Shown here one piece after another: positions 42,613 to 51,489 of a DNA stretch of 64,000 nt. The DNA is from Natronolimnohabitans sp. A-GB9. Lineage in GTDB: Archaea; Halobacteriota; Halobacteria; Halobacteriales; Natrialbaceae. The translations under genes were made by a program, and so were the position numbers. Positions within the stretch are counted from its first letter, which is position 1. Every line of letters begins with the position of its first letter. The notes below the pieces were generated by a model. The model was not told where the DNA came from. It made no database searches and saw nothing but the letters and a program-made list of their open reading frames with translations. The stretch lies in contig NZ_JAVDDV010000003.1 in NCBI RefSeq assembly GCF_030848565.1, positions 124,001-188,000 of the forward strand. The letters are read 5' to 3'.

Positions 42613-44550
42613 GTGCCCGAACTGTCTACGACAAACGTCTTTCTGGGGATCTTCGTCGTCGTCGTGCTCGGAAGTGCGGGACTGTTCGTCGTCGAGGGCG
42701 GAACGGGACCGCCGGACCCCGTCTCGTTCGACGACACCGTACAGGTCGGCCTCACGGTAGAGGCCACGGGTGAAGTCGGCGGTGACGTCGAACTCCCTCG
42801 TGCACAGGTGTTTTACTCCCAATACGAGTACGTCGTCGGCTACTACGGCGTCGAGACGTTCGCTGAGGACCAGCGGCAGCCGGAACACGAACAACGGTTC
42901 GGGCATCCGCTGGCGATATACGTCACGGACTACAGCGACACCGGCGTCGAACTGACCGACGAGGGACATCCCACGACGGACAGTCAGCCCGAATGGACTG
43001 ACGCCGAAACGGCGTGGTACGTCATCGGGAGTGATGCGGAGACGCCGGCTGGAGATACCGCCGTTCCGTTTACCGACCGCGACGATGCCGACGCGTTCGC
43101 CGACGAGTACGGCGGCGACGTCCACGGCTGGGAGACGGTCCTCGAGACCGAGTACGATCGCGACGACGCGACGGTCGCACGCGACCGCGTCGACGACCAT
43201 CGGCAACTCGCCGACGAACGGGCCGAAGCAACGGCCGATCTCGCGGAGCGAGAGCCGTCCGTGGTCGTCGGCGAGGACACCGAGACGATTCAGGAAGCGG
43301 TCGACGAGGCGCCGGCCAACACGACGGTCGTCGTCCCCGACGGGACCTACGAGGAGACCGTCGAGATCGACCGTCCGCTGACGATCGCCGGTGACGAGAA
43401 TACAACGGTCCGTGGCGACGACAACAGCTCGGTCTTTACCGTCACCGCCGAGCGCGTCGCGATCCGGGACGTCGCGATCGACGGCGTCGGCGACACGACG
43501 AGAGGCGGTGACGGAATCCCGGTCGACGTCGACGACGAGGACTGGGATGCGACGTTTACGAGGGACTACGCCGGTACTGACGCGGGTATCGCAGCCTACA
43601 CTGCGGACGAACTGCTGGTACAGAACGTCCACATCGAGACGCCGGCGAGCGGAATCCTCACGTACGGAACGTCCGACGCCGCCGTCCGAAACGTCACGGT
43701 CATCGGCCCGGACGATCCGACGGATGGTCTCGCTGGGATTCTTACCTTCCAGTCGAGCAGTGTAATCGAAAACTCCACGTTCGACGGGACCGCCAACGGC
43801 GTGTACCTCTATCGGTCTCCGACGACGGTCGTCCGTTCGAACACGATCGTGGACAACCAGCTGGGCGTCCACCTGATGCATACGGACGATTCGCTTCTCA
43901 CGGACAACGAAGTACACGGACAGCCCTATACGGGGATCTACATCATGACGGGTCCCGAACGGAACGCGGTCGTCGGAAACACGATCCGGGACTCCTCGAC
44001 CGGACTCAGTCCGGGCGGCAGCGACACGTACGTCGCGGACAACGTCATCGAGGACTCGAGGCTCGGTCTTCGCGTCGACACGTCTTCCTCGATCTACGAA
44101 GGGAACGTCATCGCCGGCAACGAGATCGGTGCAGACGTGACCGGGATGTTACCGACGAACCGCGTCGTCGACAACGACTTCGTCGGCAACGACGAACACG
44201 CAACGGTCACTACCGGACCACTGCGCATCTGGAGCCACGACGGCGCCGGTAACTACTGGCAAGGCGGTGCCGGTGTCGCCGACGGCGACCACGCCGATCG
44301 GTCGTACACGCCGACCAACGACGTCGACAAGCGCTTGCACACGACCGACGGGACGCCGACGCTCGTCCGAGCGCCGGCACTCGGGGCCCTCGAGGGCCTT
44401 GAGGGAACGGTCCCCGGAATGCGAACCGGCAGCATCACCGACCAGTATCCGTCCTGCGAACCGATCAACACGGACAAACTCGAGGCGACCGGCTGGGACG
44501 ACCAGGCCTGGACGTGCTACGAAACGACACGAATCTCGACCGATGACTGA
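42613..44550 (+). CDS. nosD: NosD-type copper-delivery protein with NosL-like N-terminal part
   Basis: A 645-residue exported protein with GTG start and an N-terminal anchor (NVFLGIFVVVVLGSAGLFVV). Residues about 45-190 contain LAIYVTDYSDTGVEL and AVPFTDRDDADAFADEYGGD, similar to the NosL pattern. Residues about 215-560 form a right-handed beta-helix with PbH1 repeats (ETIQEAVDEAPANTTVVVPD, GVYLYRSPTTVVRSNTIVDN, GIYIMTGPERNAVVGNTI). NosD works with NosF and NosY in building the CuZ centre of N2O reductase. Its stop overlaps nosF by 8 bases. nosZ is not in the window. Confidence 0.9.
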   Translation: MPELSTTNVFLGIFVVVVLGSAGLFVVEGGTGPPDPVSFDDTVQVGLTVEATGEVGGDVELPRAQVFYSQYEYVVGYYGVETFAEDQRQPEHEQRFGHPLAIYVTDYSDTGVELTDEGHPTTDSQPEWTDAETAWYVIGSDAETPAGDTAVPFTDRDDADAFADEYGGDVHGWETVLETEYDRDDATVARDRVDDHRQLADERAEATADLAEREPSVVVGEDTETIQEAVDEAPANTTVVVPDGTYEETVEIDRPLTIAGDENTTVRGDDNSSVFTVTAERVAIRDVAIDGVGDTTRGGDGIPVDVDDEDWDATFTRDYAGTDAGIAAYTADELLVQNVHIETPASGILTYGTSDAAVRNVTVIGPDDPTDGLAGILTFQSSSVIENSTFDGTANGVYLYRSPTTVVRSNTIVDNQLGVHLMHTDDSLLTDNEVHGQPYTGIYIMTGPERNAVVGNTIRDSSTGLSPGGSDTYVADNVIEDSRLGLRVDTSSSIYEGNVIAGNEIGADVTGMLPTNRVVDNDFVGNDEHATVTTGPLRIWSHDGAGNYWQGGAGVADGDHADRSYTPTNDVDKRLHTTDGTPTLVRAPALGALEGLEGTVPGMRTGSITDQYPSCEPINTDKLEATGWDDQAWTCYETTRISTDD

Positions 44551-45280
44551 CACATCACCGATACTCGAGGCGAGGGGCATCGACCACGACTACGGGACGG
44601 TCTCCGTCCTCCAGGACGTTTCGGTAACGATTCCGAAGGGAAGCGTCACGGCCTTGATCGGGCCGAACGGGGCCGGCAAGACGACGCTGATTCGAGATCT
44701 GGCCGGCCTTCACGAGCCGACGGCCGGTGAGATCACGTATCACGGTCCCGAGACGGCCCGGGAGATCGGGTATCTCCCCCAGCATCCGGCGTTTCGACCC
44801 GGGTTTACGTGTCGCGAGACCCTGGAGTTTTACGCGTCGCTCGTCGGCGACGACGAGGCCGCCGCGATGGAGCATCTGTCCCGCGTCGGGCTCGAGGACG
44901 CGGCCGAGCGCAACGTCGAGGCTCTCTCCGGCGGGATGACGCGACTGCTCGGGATCGCACAGGCGACGATCGGTGATCCACCGATTATCGTACTCGACGA
45001 ACCCGGCAGCGGTCTCGATCCGGGGATGAGCATGCACGTCTTCGACGTGGCATCGGAACTCGCCGACGAGGGGATCACGATCCTGCTGAGCTCTCACGAC
45101 CTCGAGTTGGTCGAGCGAATCGCCGACGAGGTGTTGGTGTTGTCCGACGGACAGATCGTCCAGCGCGGATCGATGACCGAACTCAGGAATCGCTTCGGGG
45201 TCGACTCGCTGTGGTCGGTCTACGAAAACGCCATCGGCGGCGACCTCGATACCGTTCGCGTCCAGGGTGAACACGCATGA
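44543..45280 (+). CDS. nosF: ABC transporter ATP-binding protein NosF
   Basis: A 245-residue ABC ATPase. Walker A is LIGPNGAGKTTLIRDLAG near residue 37, the Q-loop YLPQHPAF near 80, signature EALSGGMTRLLGIAQATIG near 132, Walker B PPIIVLDEPGSGLDPGMS near 152, and the H-loop SSHDLELVERIAD near 180. With NosY it forms the transporter that supports copper-centre assembly. It overlaps nosD by 8 bases and nosY by 4. Confidence 0.94.
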   Translation: MTDTSPILEARGIDHDYGTVSVLQDVSVTIPKGSVTALIGPNGAGKTTLIRDLAGLHEPTAGEITYHGPETAREIGYLPQHPAFRPGFTCRETLEFYASLVGDDEAAAMEHLSRVGLEDAAERNVEALSGGMTRLLGIAQATIGDPPIIVLDEPGSGLDPGMSMHVFDVASELADEGITILLSSHDLELVERIADEVLVLSDGQIVQRGSMTELRNRFGVDSLWSVYENAIGGDLDTVRVQGEHA

Positions 45281-46173
45281 GTGAAGACGTCTCCGCTTCG
45301 AGCCAATCGGCGACAGTACAGGAAACCGAGACAGGGACCGACCGATCGACCCGGTCGGCACCGAGCCCGAGACATCGTCTCGGAACGATTATCCGGCGTG
45401 AACTGCGGACGGTCGTTCGCACACGGACGTTTTTCGTCCTGGCACTGGCGTTTGCTGCCGTCGTCCTCGGCATCGTCTGGGTCGGCGAGAGCGTCCAGGC
45501 CGGCTACGTGCCGACGCTCGTCGATCTGCTCACGCCCCTCGAGTTACTCGTTCCCGTGATCGCGATTGCCTTCGGCTATCGGGCGATCCTCGGTGACGAA
45601 CAGCGTGGCGAACTCGACGTGCTCGAGACCTACCCCGTTCGGGGTCGCGAACTCGTCTTTGGGGTTTACATCGGCCGTGCGGTCGGACTCCTCGTTACGA
45701 TCCTCGTGCCACTTGCACTCGTCGCGGTCGCGGTCGTCGTGACCGAAAGCGACGCGTTAACCGTCTACGCGACCCACACCGGGGCCGATTCACCGGTGTT
45801 GTTCGGCCGGTTCGTCGTACTGACGGCGCTGTTTGCGCTTTCGGTTCTTGCGGTCGCACTCGCGATCTCGTCGATCGTCAGCGGGACCCGCAGCGCGCTC
45901 GCGTTGGCGGTCGTCGCGCTCGTCGTCTTGCTCGTCGGGATGGATCTGGCGATCGCCTACGGCTTCTCGGCCGGCGTCATCGGCGACTCCGGGCTCATCT
46001 ACTCGCTCGCGATGAGCCCGCTCAGTGCGTACCGGGGGCTCGTCTTCGAGAGCGCGGTCGTCGTCGCCGCCGGCACCGGACCGGAGGTCGCCGCGCCGAT
46101 CGCGAGTCTGGTGAGTCTCGTCGTCTGGACGGTCGGCTCGCTGGCCGTCGCGACGTGGGCACTGAACCGGTAA
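45277..46173 (+). CDS. nosY: ABC transporter permease NosY
   Basis: A 298-residue ABC-2-type permease with about six membrane helices, including TRTFFVLALAFAAVVLGIVW, LLTPLELLVPVIAIAFGYRA, GLLVTILVPLALVAVAVVV and GTRSALALAVVALVVLLVGM. GDEQRGELDVLETYPVRGRELVF is the coupling-helix region. A 4-base overlap with nosF and a hairpin terminator after the stop mark nosDFY as one unit. Confidence 0.9.
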   Translation: MSEDVSASSQSATVQETETGTDRSTRSAPSPRHRLGTIIRRELRTVVRTRTFFVLALAFAAVVLGIVWVGESVQAGYVPTLVDLLTPLELLVPVIAIAFGYRAILGDEQRGELDVLETYPVRGRELVFGVYIGRAVGLLVTILVPLALVAVAVVVTESDALTVYATHTGADSPVLFGRFVVLTALFALSVLAVALAISSIVSGTRSALALAVVALVVLLVGMDLAIAYGFSAGVIGDSGLIYSLAMSPLSAYRGLVFESAVVVAAGTGPEVAAPIASLVSLVVWTVGSLAVATWALNR

Positions 46174-46212
46174 CTCGTCTCGGAGTCGAGTGAACCGAAG
46201 ATTTCCGGACAG

Positions 46213-46236
46213 CCCCGAGGCACTCGGCCCCTTTTT
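46213..46236 (+). terminator. Hairpin terminator after nosDFY
   Basis: CCGAG (46215-46219) pairs with CTCGG (46223-46227) over a 3-base loop, followed by CCCCTTTTT. Position 40 bases after the nosY stop fits transcription termination. Confidence 0.6.
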
Positions 46237-46336
46237 CCTGTAGAATCGGAACAGCTAGCGATTCCCTGCTATCGATTCCGAACAGTACCCTCGAGTGGAA
46301 AACGAATCCGTCGTTCAGCGCACGTTCACAGACGAG

Positions 46337-46933
46337 TTACATCAACGACATGACGAGCTCCTGACTGATCTCGTCGTGGTCGTAGATGTCTCCGCCGTAC
46401 TCGTCGGCGAAGTCGTCGGCGTCGTCGCCGTCGTTGAAGCCGACGATCGAATCTCCCATCGCGCCCTGGACCTCGCTGTCGACGACCATCGTAAGGTCGT
46501 CTACGTCGCTGAATGTATCCGCCTCGAGGTGTCGCGAGAGGACGAGTGCACCCTGGTCGTCTTCGACCTCCCAGTCGACGGTATCGAGGGAGTAGTCGGT
46601 CAGATAGATCACTTCGGGTTCGGCCTCGGCTTCGTTGTCGAACGTAAACGCGTACGTACACAGCGAACTACAGAAGTAGCCGGGACGGTCCTCCTCGAAC
46701 AGTTCCGTCGGCTCCTCGTAGTGGGCCTGTCCGACCGGGCCCGGATGCTGGCTGATCACCATCGTACACCACTCACACTCGTGGTCGTCGTCGATGGTGA
46801 CCGGATCGGGGACCTCCGCATCGTCGTCGAGACAGCCGGCGATCGCACCCAGGGAAGCGACACCGAGACTGCCGAGGACGGTTCGACGGGAAAGGGGTCG
46901 ATCGGTGCCGGTCGGTGAATTCGACTGATCCAT
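46337..46933 (-). CDS. nosL: NosL-family copper-binding lipoprotein
   Basis: A 198-residue lipoprotein. The Tat signal and lipobox read LSRRTVLGSLGVASLGAIAG C. The copper site CEWCTMVISQHPGPVGQAHY and GYFCSSLCTYAFTF matches NosL, which holds Cu(I) for N2O reductase or other cuproproteins. The tail VGFNDGDDADDFADEYGGDI matches the last NosL strand. It is convergent with nosY and divergent from the SCO gene, so it has its own promoter. An ATG 7 codons earlier (46954) is possible. Confidence 0.9.
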   Translation of the reverse strand: MDQSNSPTGTDRPLSRRTVLGSLGVASLGAIAGCLDDDAEVPDPVTIDDDHECEWCTMVISQHPGPVGQAHYEEPTELFEEDRPGYFCSSLCTYAFTFDNEAEAEPEVIYLTDYSLDTVDWEVEDDQGALVLSRHLEADTFSDVDDLTMVVDSEVQGAMGDSIVGFNDGDDADDFADEYGGDIYDHDEISQELVMSLM

Positions 46934-47051
46934 ATCCGTTGTTAGGAACTCCACGGTAAACCCGATATGGTACGGTTCACGAAAAGAACGCCCGTTCGTC
47001 TTCGATAGCCCTACCAGACGCTACTTGATCGAACCGTCCTTACAGTGGGAT

Positions 47052-47735
47052 ATGAACCGACGAGCGTTTCTCGCGACGGGCACAAGCGTCGGTATCGGGC
47101 TCACTGCTGGTTGTCTTACCGACGTCATCGCGGGCGAAGAGATTCCCGAGGAGATGATCCTCGAGCCACCCGAAGACGAACACGGCGGTAACGACGACCT
47201 CGCGTATCCGACCTACGGCGAGACGTTTCCGACCATCGAACTCCCAGATCCACTCGCGGAAACGACGGTCGACACGAGCACGTTCGACGACGAAGCGATC
47301 GTCTGTACCGGATTCTACGCGACCTGTCCGTCCGAGTGTATCCCCCTGATGAACAACGTTGCAGCGGTCCAGTACGAGAGCATCGATAGCGGGTTCGAAG
47401 ACGACGTCCGCTTTCTGGCGATCACGTTCGATCCTGAACAGGATACGCCGGCGGAACTCGACGAACACGCCGACATGGTCGGTGTCGATCGCGACGCCGG
47501 GAACTGGCACTATCTCCGGCCGGCCGACGCCGACGAAGCCAGATCGGTCGTCAACGACGAGCTCGGAATCATGTTCGATCGGGACGGCGAGGGTCCGGCT
47601 GCGGACTTTACGCACATCGTCGTCACGTTTCTGGTCAATCCAGACGGCTACGTCGAGCGGAGCTACCGGGGCGAACACCTAGACGTCGACCGAGTCAGTT
47701 CGGATCTCGAGACGGTCGTCGACGAGGCGAACTGA
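47052..47735 (+). CDS. SCO1/SenC-type copper chaperone
   Basis: A 227-residue Tat-exported thioredoxin-fold protein. RRAFLATGTSVGIGLTAGC is a Tat lipoprotein signal. The copper ligands are the CxxxC pair in GFYATCPSECIPLMNNVAA and the His in DFTHIVVTFLVNPDGY. SCO proteins deliver Cu to the CuA site of cytochrome oxidase and N2O reductase. It lies next to nosL. Its TGA stop is the left flank of a group A element. Confidence 0.88.
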   Translation: MNRRAFLATGTSVGIGLTAGCLTDVIAGEEIPEEMILEPPEDEHGGNDDLAYPTYGETFPTIELPDPLAETTVDTSTFDDEAIVCTGFYATCPSECIPLMNNVAAVQYESIDSGFEDDVRFLAITFDPEQDTPAELDEHADMVGVDRDAGNWHYLRPADADEARSVVNDELGIMFDRDGEGPAADFTHIVVTFLVNPDGYVERSYRGEHLDVDRVSSDLETVVDEAN

Positions 47736-47844
47736 TACTGTCGGACAGCAGTCAGTGAGCCGTCGGTCGCGACGTCGCGGCCGTCACCGTCGGCAACGGC
47801 CGCAGTCGTGCGACGACGGTGACTCGTGCTGTCCGACAGTATGA
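47733..47844. mobile_element. Group A miniature inverted-repeat element
   Basis: A 112-bp copy: TGA + TACTGTCGGACAGCAGTCAG ... GTGCTGTCCGACAGTA + TGA, with perfect TGA duplication (47733-47735, 47842-47844). Internal arms GCGGCCGT/ACGGCCGC make the whole element a long fold-back. The left TGA is the stop of the SCO gene. Confidence 0.92.
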
Positions 47845-47956
47845 CCGATGTCGAACGAACGCCGATCGTATCGCTGAGACCGATGGATCGAATCCGGAGT
47901 TCCCGATGGTGGGACGGAACACAACAGCAAAGGCCAACGACCGCTCAGACGTGAAC

Positions 47957-48319
47957 ATGCTCGGGGCAGCGTCGCTCATACTTGGAGTGATCGTGATGGT
48001 CGCGTTCGGCTCGTGGCTGATCGGACGGGTTCGTGGCTCGAGCGGCTCTAAAGCCCAACGAGAGTCCTACGAACGCCATCGGGAGGCACAGATGCGGGAG
48101 CCGCCGGTCGAGATCGGCGACACCGAAACGGTCGCCGTCCACGAGTTTACCGACCACCACTCGGGACAGCAACAGGCCGTCTGCAAGGTCGAGGGGTTCG
48201 TCGTTTTCGTCGAGGACATCCCCGACGCACTCGAGGTCGGCGACGTAATCGAAGTACAGATCCTTTCGTTCAACCGCGGCCACACCTCGGCGACGGCGAC
48301 GTACACCGGACCGGCCTGA
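47957..48319 (+). CDS. Membrane-anchored TRAM-domain protein
   Basis: A 120-residue protein. An N-terminal membrane helix (AASLILGVIVMVAFGSWLIG) is followed by a linker and a C-terminal TRAM-like OB fold: TVAVHEFTDHHSGQQQAVCK, VEGFVVFVEDIPDALEVGDV, IEVQILSFNRGHTSATATY. TRAM domains bind tRNA or other RNA, so a membrane-tethered RNA-binding role is possible. An upstream ATG at 47906 and a frame running into the element at 47842 are alternatives; the ATG beside the membrane helix is chosen. Confidence 0.7.
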   Translation: MLGAASLILGVIVMVAFGSWLIGRVRGSSGSKAQRESYERHREAQMREPPVEIGDTETVAVHEFTDHHSGQQQAVCKVEGFVVFVEDIPDALEVGDVIEVQILSFNRGHTSATATYTGPA

Positions 48320-50269
48320 CTACGCTTCGTCTACGGCGGGGAGCGTAAACGAGAACGTCGAGCCCTCTCCCGGCGTCGAGTCGACCCAGATCTCACCATC
48401 GTGGCGCTCGACGATCCGTCGACAGAGCGCCAGCCCGATTCCCGTCCCCTCGTACTCATCACGACTGTGAAGACGATCGAAGACGGAGAAGATCCGTTCT
48501 TGATCGTCTGGCTCGATTCCGATCCCGTTGTCGTGGATCGAGATCACCCACTCCATTCGGCGTCGATTCGCATCGATCCGTACACGAGGCGGCGAGCCGT
48601 CGCTGTACGTGATCGCGTTCTCGAGGAGGTTCTGGAAGACTTGTCTGAGCTGGTTTCTGTCACCCTCGACGCGAGGGAGGTCAGCAGCCGTAATCTCGGC
48701 GTCTGTTTCGTCAATCTGGAGTTGGAGATCCGCGAGCACGTCCTCGAGAACCGTCTCCAGATCGACAGCTTCGAACGGATCGCCCCGCGTTTCGACCCTG
48801 GAGTAGGCGAGCAGGCCGTCGATCATCGCCCGCATGCGCTCGGCGCCGTCGACGGCGAACTCGAGGAACTCCTCGCCGTCCTCGTCGAAGGCGTCGCCGT
48901 AGCGGCTTTCGAGCAACTGGAGGTAGCTCGTCACCATCCGCAACGGCTCCTGTAAGTCGTGACTGGCCGCGTAGGCGAACTGCTCTAGACGCTCGTTGGA
49001 CTCCTCGAGTGCCTGTTTGCGGTGCTTTCGCTCGATCTCGTAGCTGACCCACTTCCCCATCAACTCGAGGAACGTGCGCTCGATCGCGGAGAACTCGCGG
49101 TCGCGCGGTTCTCTGCTGCCGAGCCACAGCGTCCCGTAGGGCGTCGCACCGTCCATCACCTTTGTCCCGAGGTAACACGTCAGACCGTACTCCTGGTAAA
49201 TCTCGTCGTCCTCCCAGTCAGTGCCGCGCACGTCGGCCATTCCGACCGGTTTGTCCGCCATGATCGCCTGTCGACAGTAACAGCCCTCTCCGGGGTCGGT
49301 CCACAGCTCGCCGGACTCGTCCTCGCCGTACTTGATCGTAACCTCGTTGAGAAACCGATCGTCCCAGGAGGGACAACGGGTCAATCCTGCCACCTCGAGC
49401 CCCATCCAGTCACAGCCCAGTTCGAGCAGTCGCTCGACTTTCGTCTCGAACGCCAGGTCGGAGTTAGACGTGATCCGGTAACTTCGGCGGAGGAAGCGTT
49501 CGCGTCGCTGGCGTTTGACTTTCGAGTCGGTCTGGTCCCGAAGCGTCCCGAGCAGGCGATCGATCTCGTGGGCCGATTTCTCGGAGCCGAGAAACTCCGC
49601 TGGTGGGGTGTAGTAGACGTTGTAACTGATCCGGTTGTCGTGGATGAGCAACGGATGTGTGCTGATAACGTCGCGGATGACCGCCGGCGGGAACCGCTCG
49701 CGGTTGTACTGACAAAGGACGATCACGTCGGCGTCGTCGAAGAGGTAGTTGGCCTTGGCTTCACACTCGAGGAGCTGTTCGCAGTCGGGGTCTGCCTGCA
49801 GGACGCTGCTCATCTCGCCGGTCACGCGCAGGGCCTCGTACTCCGTCGTCGCCGCGTCGATGGCGTCGTCGAGGAACTCGACGGTTCCGTCCGCGCTGAA
49901 CGTCCCGTTTCGGAGGTAGGTTTCGTCGCCGTCGTGAAACGAGAGCTGTCCCGACTCGAGAGCCGCATCGACGTCGATTCCGTCGGCTCGCATCGCCGAC
50001 TTGATCTCGGCTTTCGAGTTCTCGTGGATGATGTACAGACACCGCTCGTTTCGCTCGAGTCCCTGGCGGAGAAACGGAATTACGGCCGCGAACTGCTCGG
50101 CCTGGGACTCGTAGATGAGCGCGAAGTGGTCGTTTGCGTGTGCGTGCTCGTGGTCGTCGAGCGGTTCGGCCGGACCGTGAAACGCCGAACTCGACCGGAG
50201 CCCCTCGAGTCCCGTCTCGAGCGTTACTGATTCGTCCGCCATCCCATCCGAGGTGGTGTGGTTATTCAT
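48320..50269 (-). CDS. Sensor histidine kinase with MEDS and GAF domains
   Basis: A 649-residue cytosolic kinase. Residues about 45-215 form a MEDS (DcmR-type) sensory domain (HFALIYESQAEQFAAVIPFL). A GAF domain at about 265-415 has CDWMGLEVAGLTRCPSWDD, LGTKVMDGATPYGTLWLGS and several Cys/His that could bind a ligand. The kinase has the H-box FAYAASHDLQEPLRMVTSYL, the N-box NLLENAITYSDGSPP, and G boxes DNGIGIEPDDQERIFSVFDR and GTGIGLALCRRIVERHDG. No receiver domain or membrane segment is present. The partner regulator is unknown. Confidence 0.93.
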   Translation of the reverse strand: MNNHTTSDGMADESVTLETGLEGLRSSSAFHGPAEPLDDHEHAHANDHFALIYESQAEQFAAVIPFLRQGLERNERCLYIIHENSKAEIKSAMRADGIDVDAALESGQLSFHDGDETYLRNGTFSADGTVEFLDDAIDAATTEYEALRVTGEMSSVLQADPDCEQLLECEAKANYLFDDADVIVLCQYNRERFPPAVIRDVISTHPLLIHDNRISYNVYYTPPAEFLGSEKSAHEIDRLLGTLRDQTDSKVKRQRRERFLRRSYRITSNSDLAFETKVERLLELGCDWMGLEVAGLTRCPSWDDRFLNEVTIKYGEDESGELWTDPGEGCYCRQAIMADKPVGMADVRGTDWEDDEIYQEYGLTCYLGTKVMDGATPYGTLWLGSREPRDREFSAIERTFLELMGKWVSYEIERKHRKQALEESNERLEQFAYAASHDLQEPLRMVTSYLQLLESRYGDAFDEDGEEFLEFAVDGAERMRAMIDGLLAYSRVETRGDPFEAVDLETVLEDVLADLQLQIDETDAEITAADLPRVEGDRNQLRQVFQNLLENAITYSDGSPPRVRIDANRRRMEWVISIHDNGIGIEPDDQERIFSVFDRLHSRDEYEGTGIGLALCRRIVERHDGEIWVDSTPGEGSTFSFTLPAVDEA

Positions 50270-50537
50270 GACACGCTTTCAGCTGATCGCTCGCGATTCG
50301 GCGACACCGTGCCGGGAGCGCCGGGTTCGAAGCGATTCCCGACCCGTCGAGGAGACGTGCCAGCCGTCGTTTCTCGACCACAGGCGCCGGCCCGGCCGAC
50401 GGCATCGGACTCCAGTTCATGTCAAACGAATCGTGGCGAGAGGGAAAAAAGCGTCGTGAATGCTGTCCGTTGATATCACACCACTCGAGTAAAGAGGAGA
50501 CGAACAGGCGGAAACCGGCCTCGCTCGAACCGAACTG

Positions 50538-50924
50538 TCACGTTCGGAACCGTGCGTGTACGAAGAGAGCGGCCAGAATCGCCAGGTTTGCCAGGATTCC
50601 TGTGGACGCGACCGTCCAGTCGAGCGTCGTCAGTAGCAGCGAAAACAACGTGACGGCGACCAACAGCGCGCGCCAGTAGCGCCAGCCGGCGACCAGCGCG
50701 ACGGCCGACGCGACGAACCCGACGGCAGCCACACCGTTTAGCGCACCGAAGACGCGTATCCCCGTATCACCGACGTCGACGACACCGCCCAGCAGCGTCG
50801 TCTTGTACGGCAGGTCCGCGACCGCGGCGAGCTCGAAGTACACCACGATCCCGAGGAGATGAATGAGACCGTGGATTGAGAGCGCGAGTGCGGTCGCGTA
50901 TCTGCGGTATTCAGCCATCGTCAC
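50538..50924 (-). CDS. Four-helix membrane protein, function unknown
   Basis: A 128-residue protein with four hydrophobic helices: ATALALSIHGLIHLLGIVVY, VFGALNGVAAVGFVASAVAL, YWRALLVAVTLFSLLLTTLD and STGILANLAILAALFVHARF. There are no motifs beyond this. The start is ATG 50924 or two codons later at 50918. It lies between the DCC-family oxidoreductase gene and the kinase gene. Confidence 0.7.
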   Translation of the reverse strand: MTMAEYRRYATALALSIHGLIHLLGIVVYFELAAVADLPYKTTLLGGVVDVGDTGIRVFGALNGVAAVGFVASAVALVAGWRYWRALLVAVTLFSLLLTTLDWTVASTGILANLAILAALFVHARFRT

Positions 50925-50999
50925 TCACCCCTGGGCCGCTGTCCCGGTGCAGCATGGAGGACGAATCTCGGTGACCGATACTGGCCACCAGGAGTCCTC

Positions 51000-51416
51000 T
51001 CACTCGAGAATCCGTTCCTGGACGTTTCCGGTCGGCATCATACACTGCTCTTTCTTGCCGAAGATCCGGTAGCGGTGCTCGGCGACGAGATCGTACACCC
51101 AGTCACGGAGCCGTCGTGGGAGATAGCGGAACGGACCGAGCAGTCGATAGATGCCCCCCAGATGCTGAGCGATACGGATCACCGCACCCGACTTTACGTA
51201 ACAGTCGTCGCCCTCGATCAGGACGACCGACTCGAGGTCGTAGTCTTCGAGGCCGTGGTCGGCCAGTAGTTCCTGACCGACGTCGGACTGTAGCGACGCG
51301 AAGTAAAACTGCGCCTCGCTGTCACGGGGAACGATGAACTGCACGAAGCCGTGACAGAGATTGCAGACGCCGTCGAAGAGGACGATCGGGGCGTCCTCCG
51401 GTACGTCCGTTGCCAT
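51000..51416 (-). CDS. DCC-family (DUF393) thiol-disulfide oxidoreductase-like protein
   Basis: A 138-residue protein of the DCC family, named after the motif near the N-terminus: IVLFDGVCNLCHGFVQFIVP holds a CNLC pair. Later segments YFASLQSDVGQELLADHG, VVLIEGDDCYVKSGAVIRIA and RYLPRRLRDWVYDLVAEHRY match the family. Thiol-disulfide exchange is proposed but not shown for this family. It has its own start and is 75 bases from the four-helix membrane protein gene. Confidence 0.88.
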   Translation of the reverse strand: MATDVPEDAPIVLFDGVCNLCHGFVQFIVPRDSEAQFYFASLQSDVGQELLADHGLEDYDLESVVLIEGDDCYVKSGAVIRIAQHLGGIYRLLGPFRYLPRRLRDWVYDLVAEHRYRIFGKKEQCMMPTGNVQERILE

Positions 51417-51489
51417 CGCGATACTACACGTTGTGACGGCCGGCTAATTCAGCGTTCCGGTCGGCACACCGTCTCCGGGTTCGATGGTA

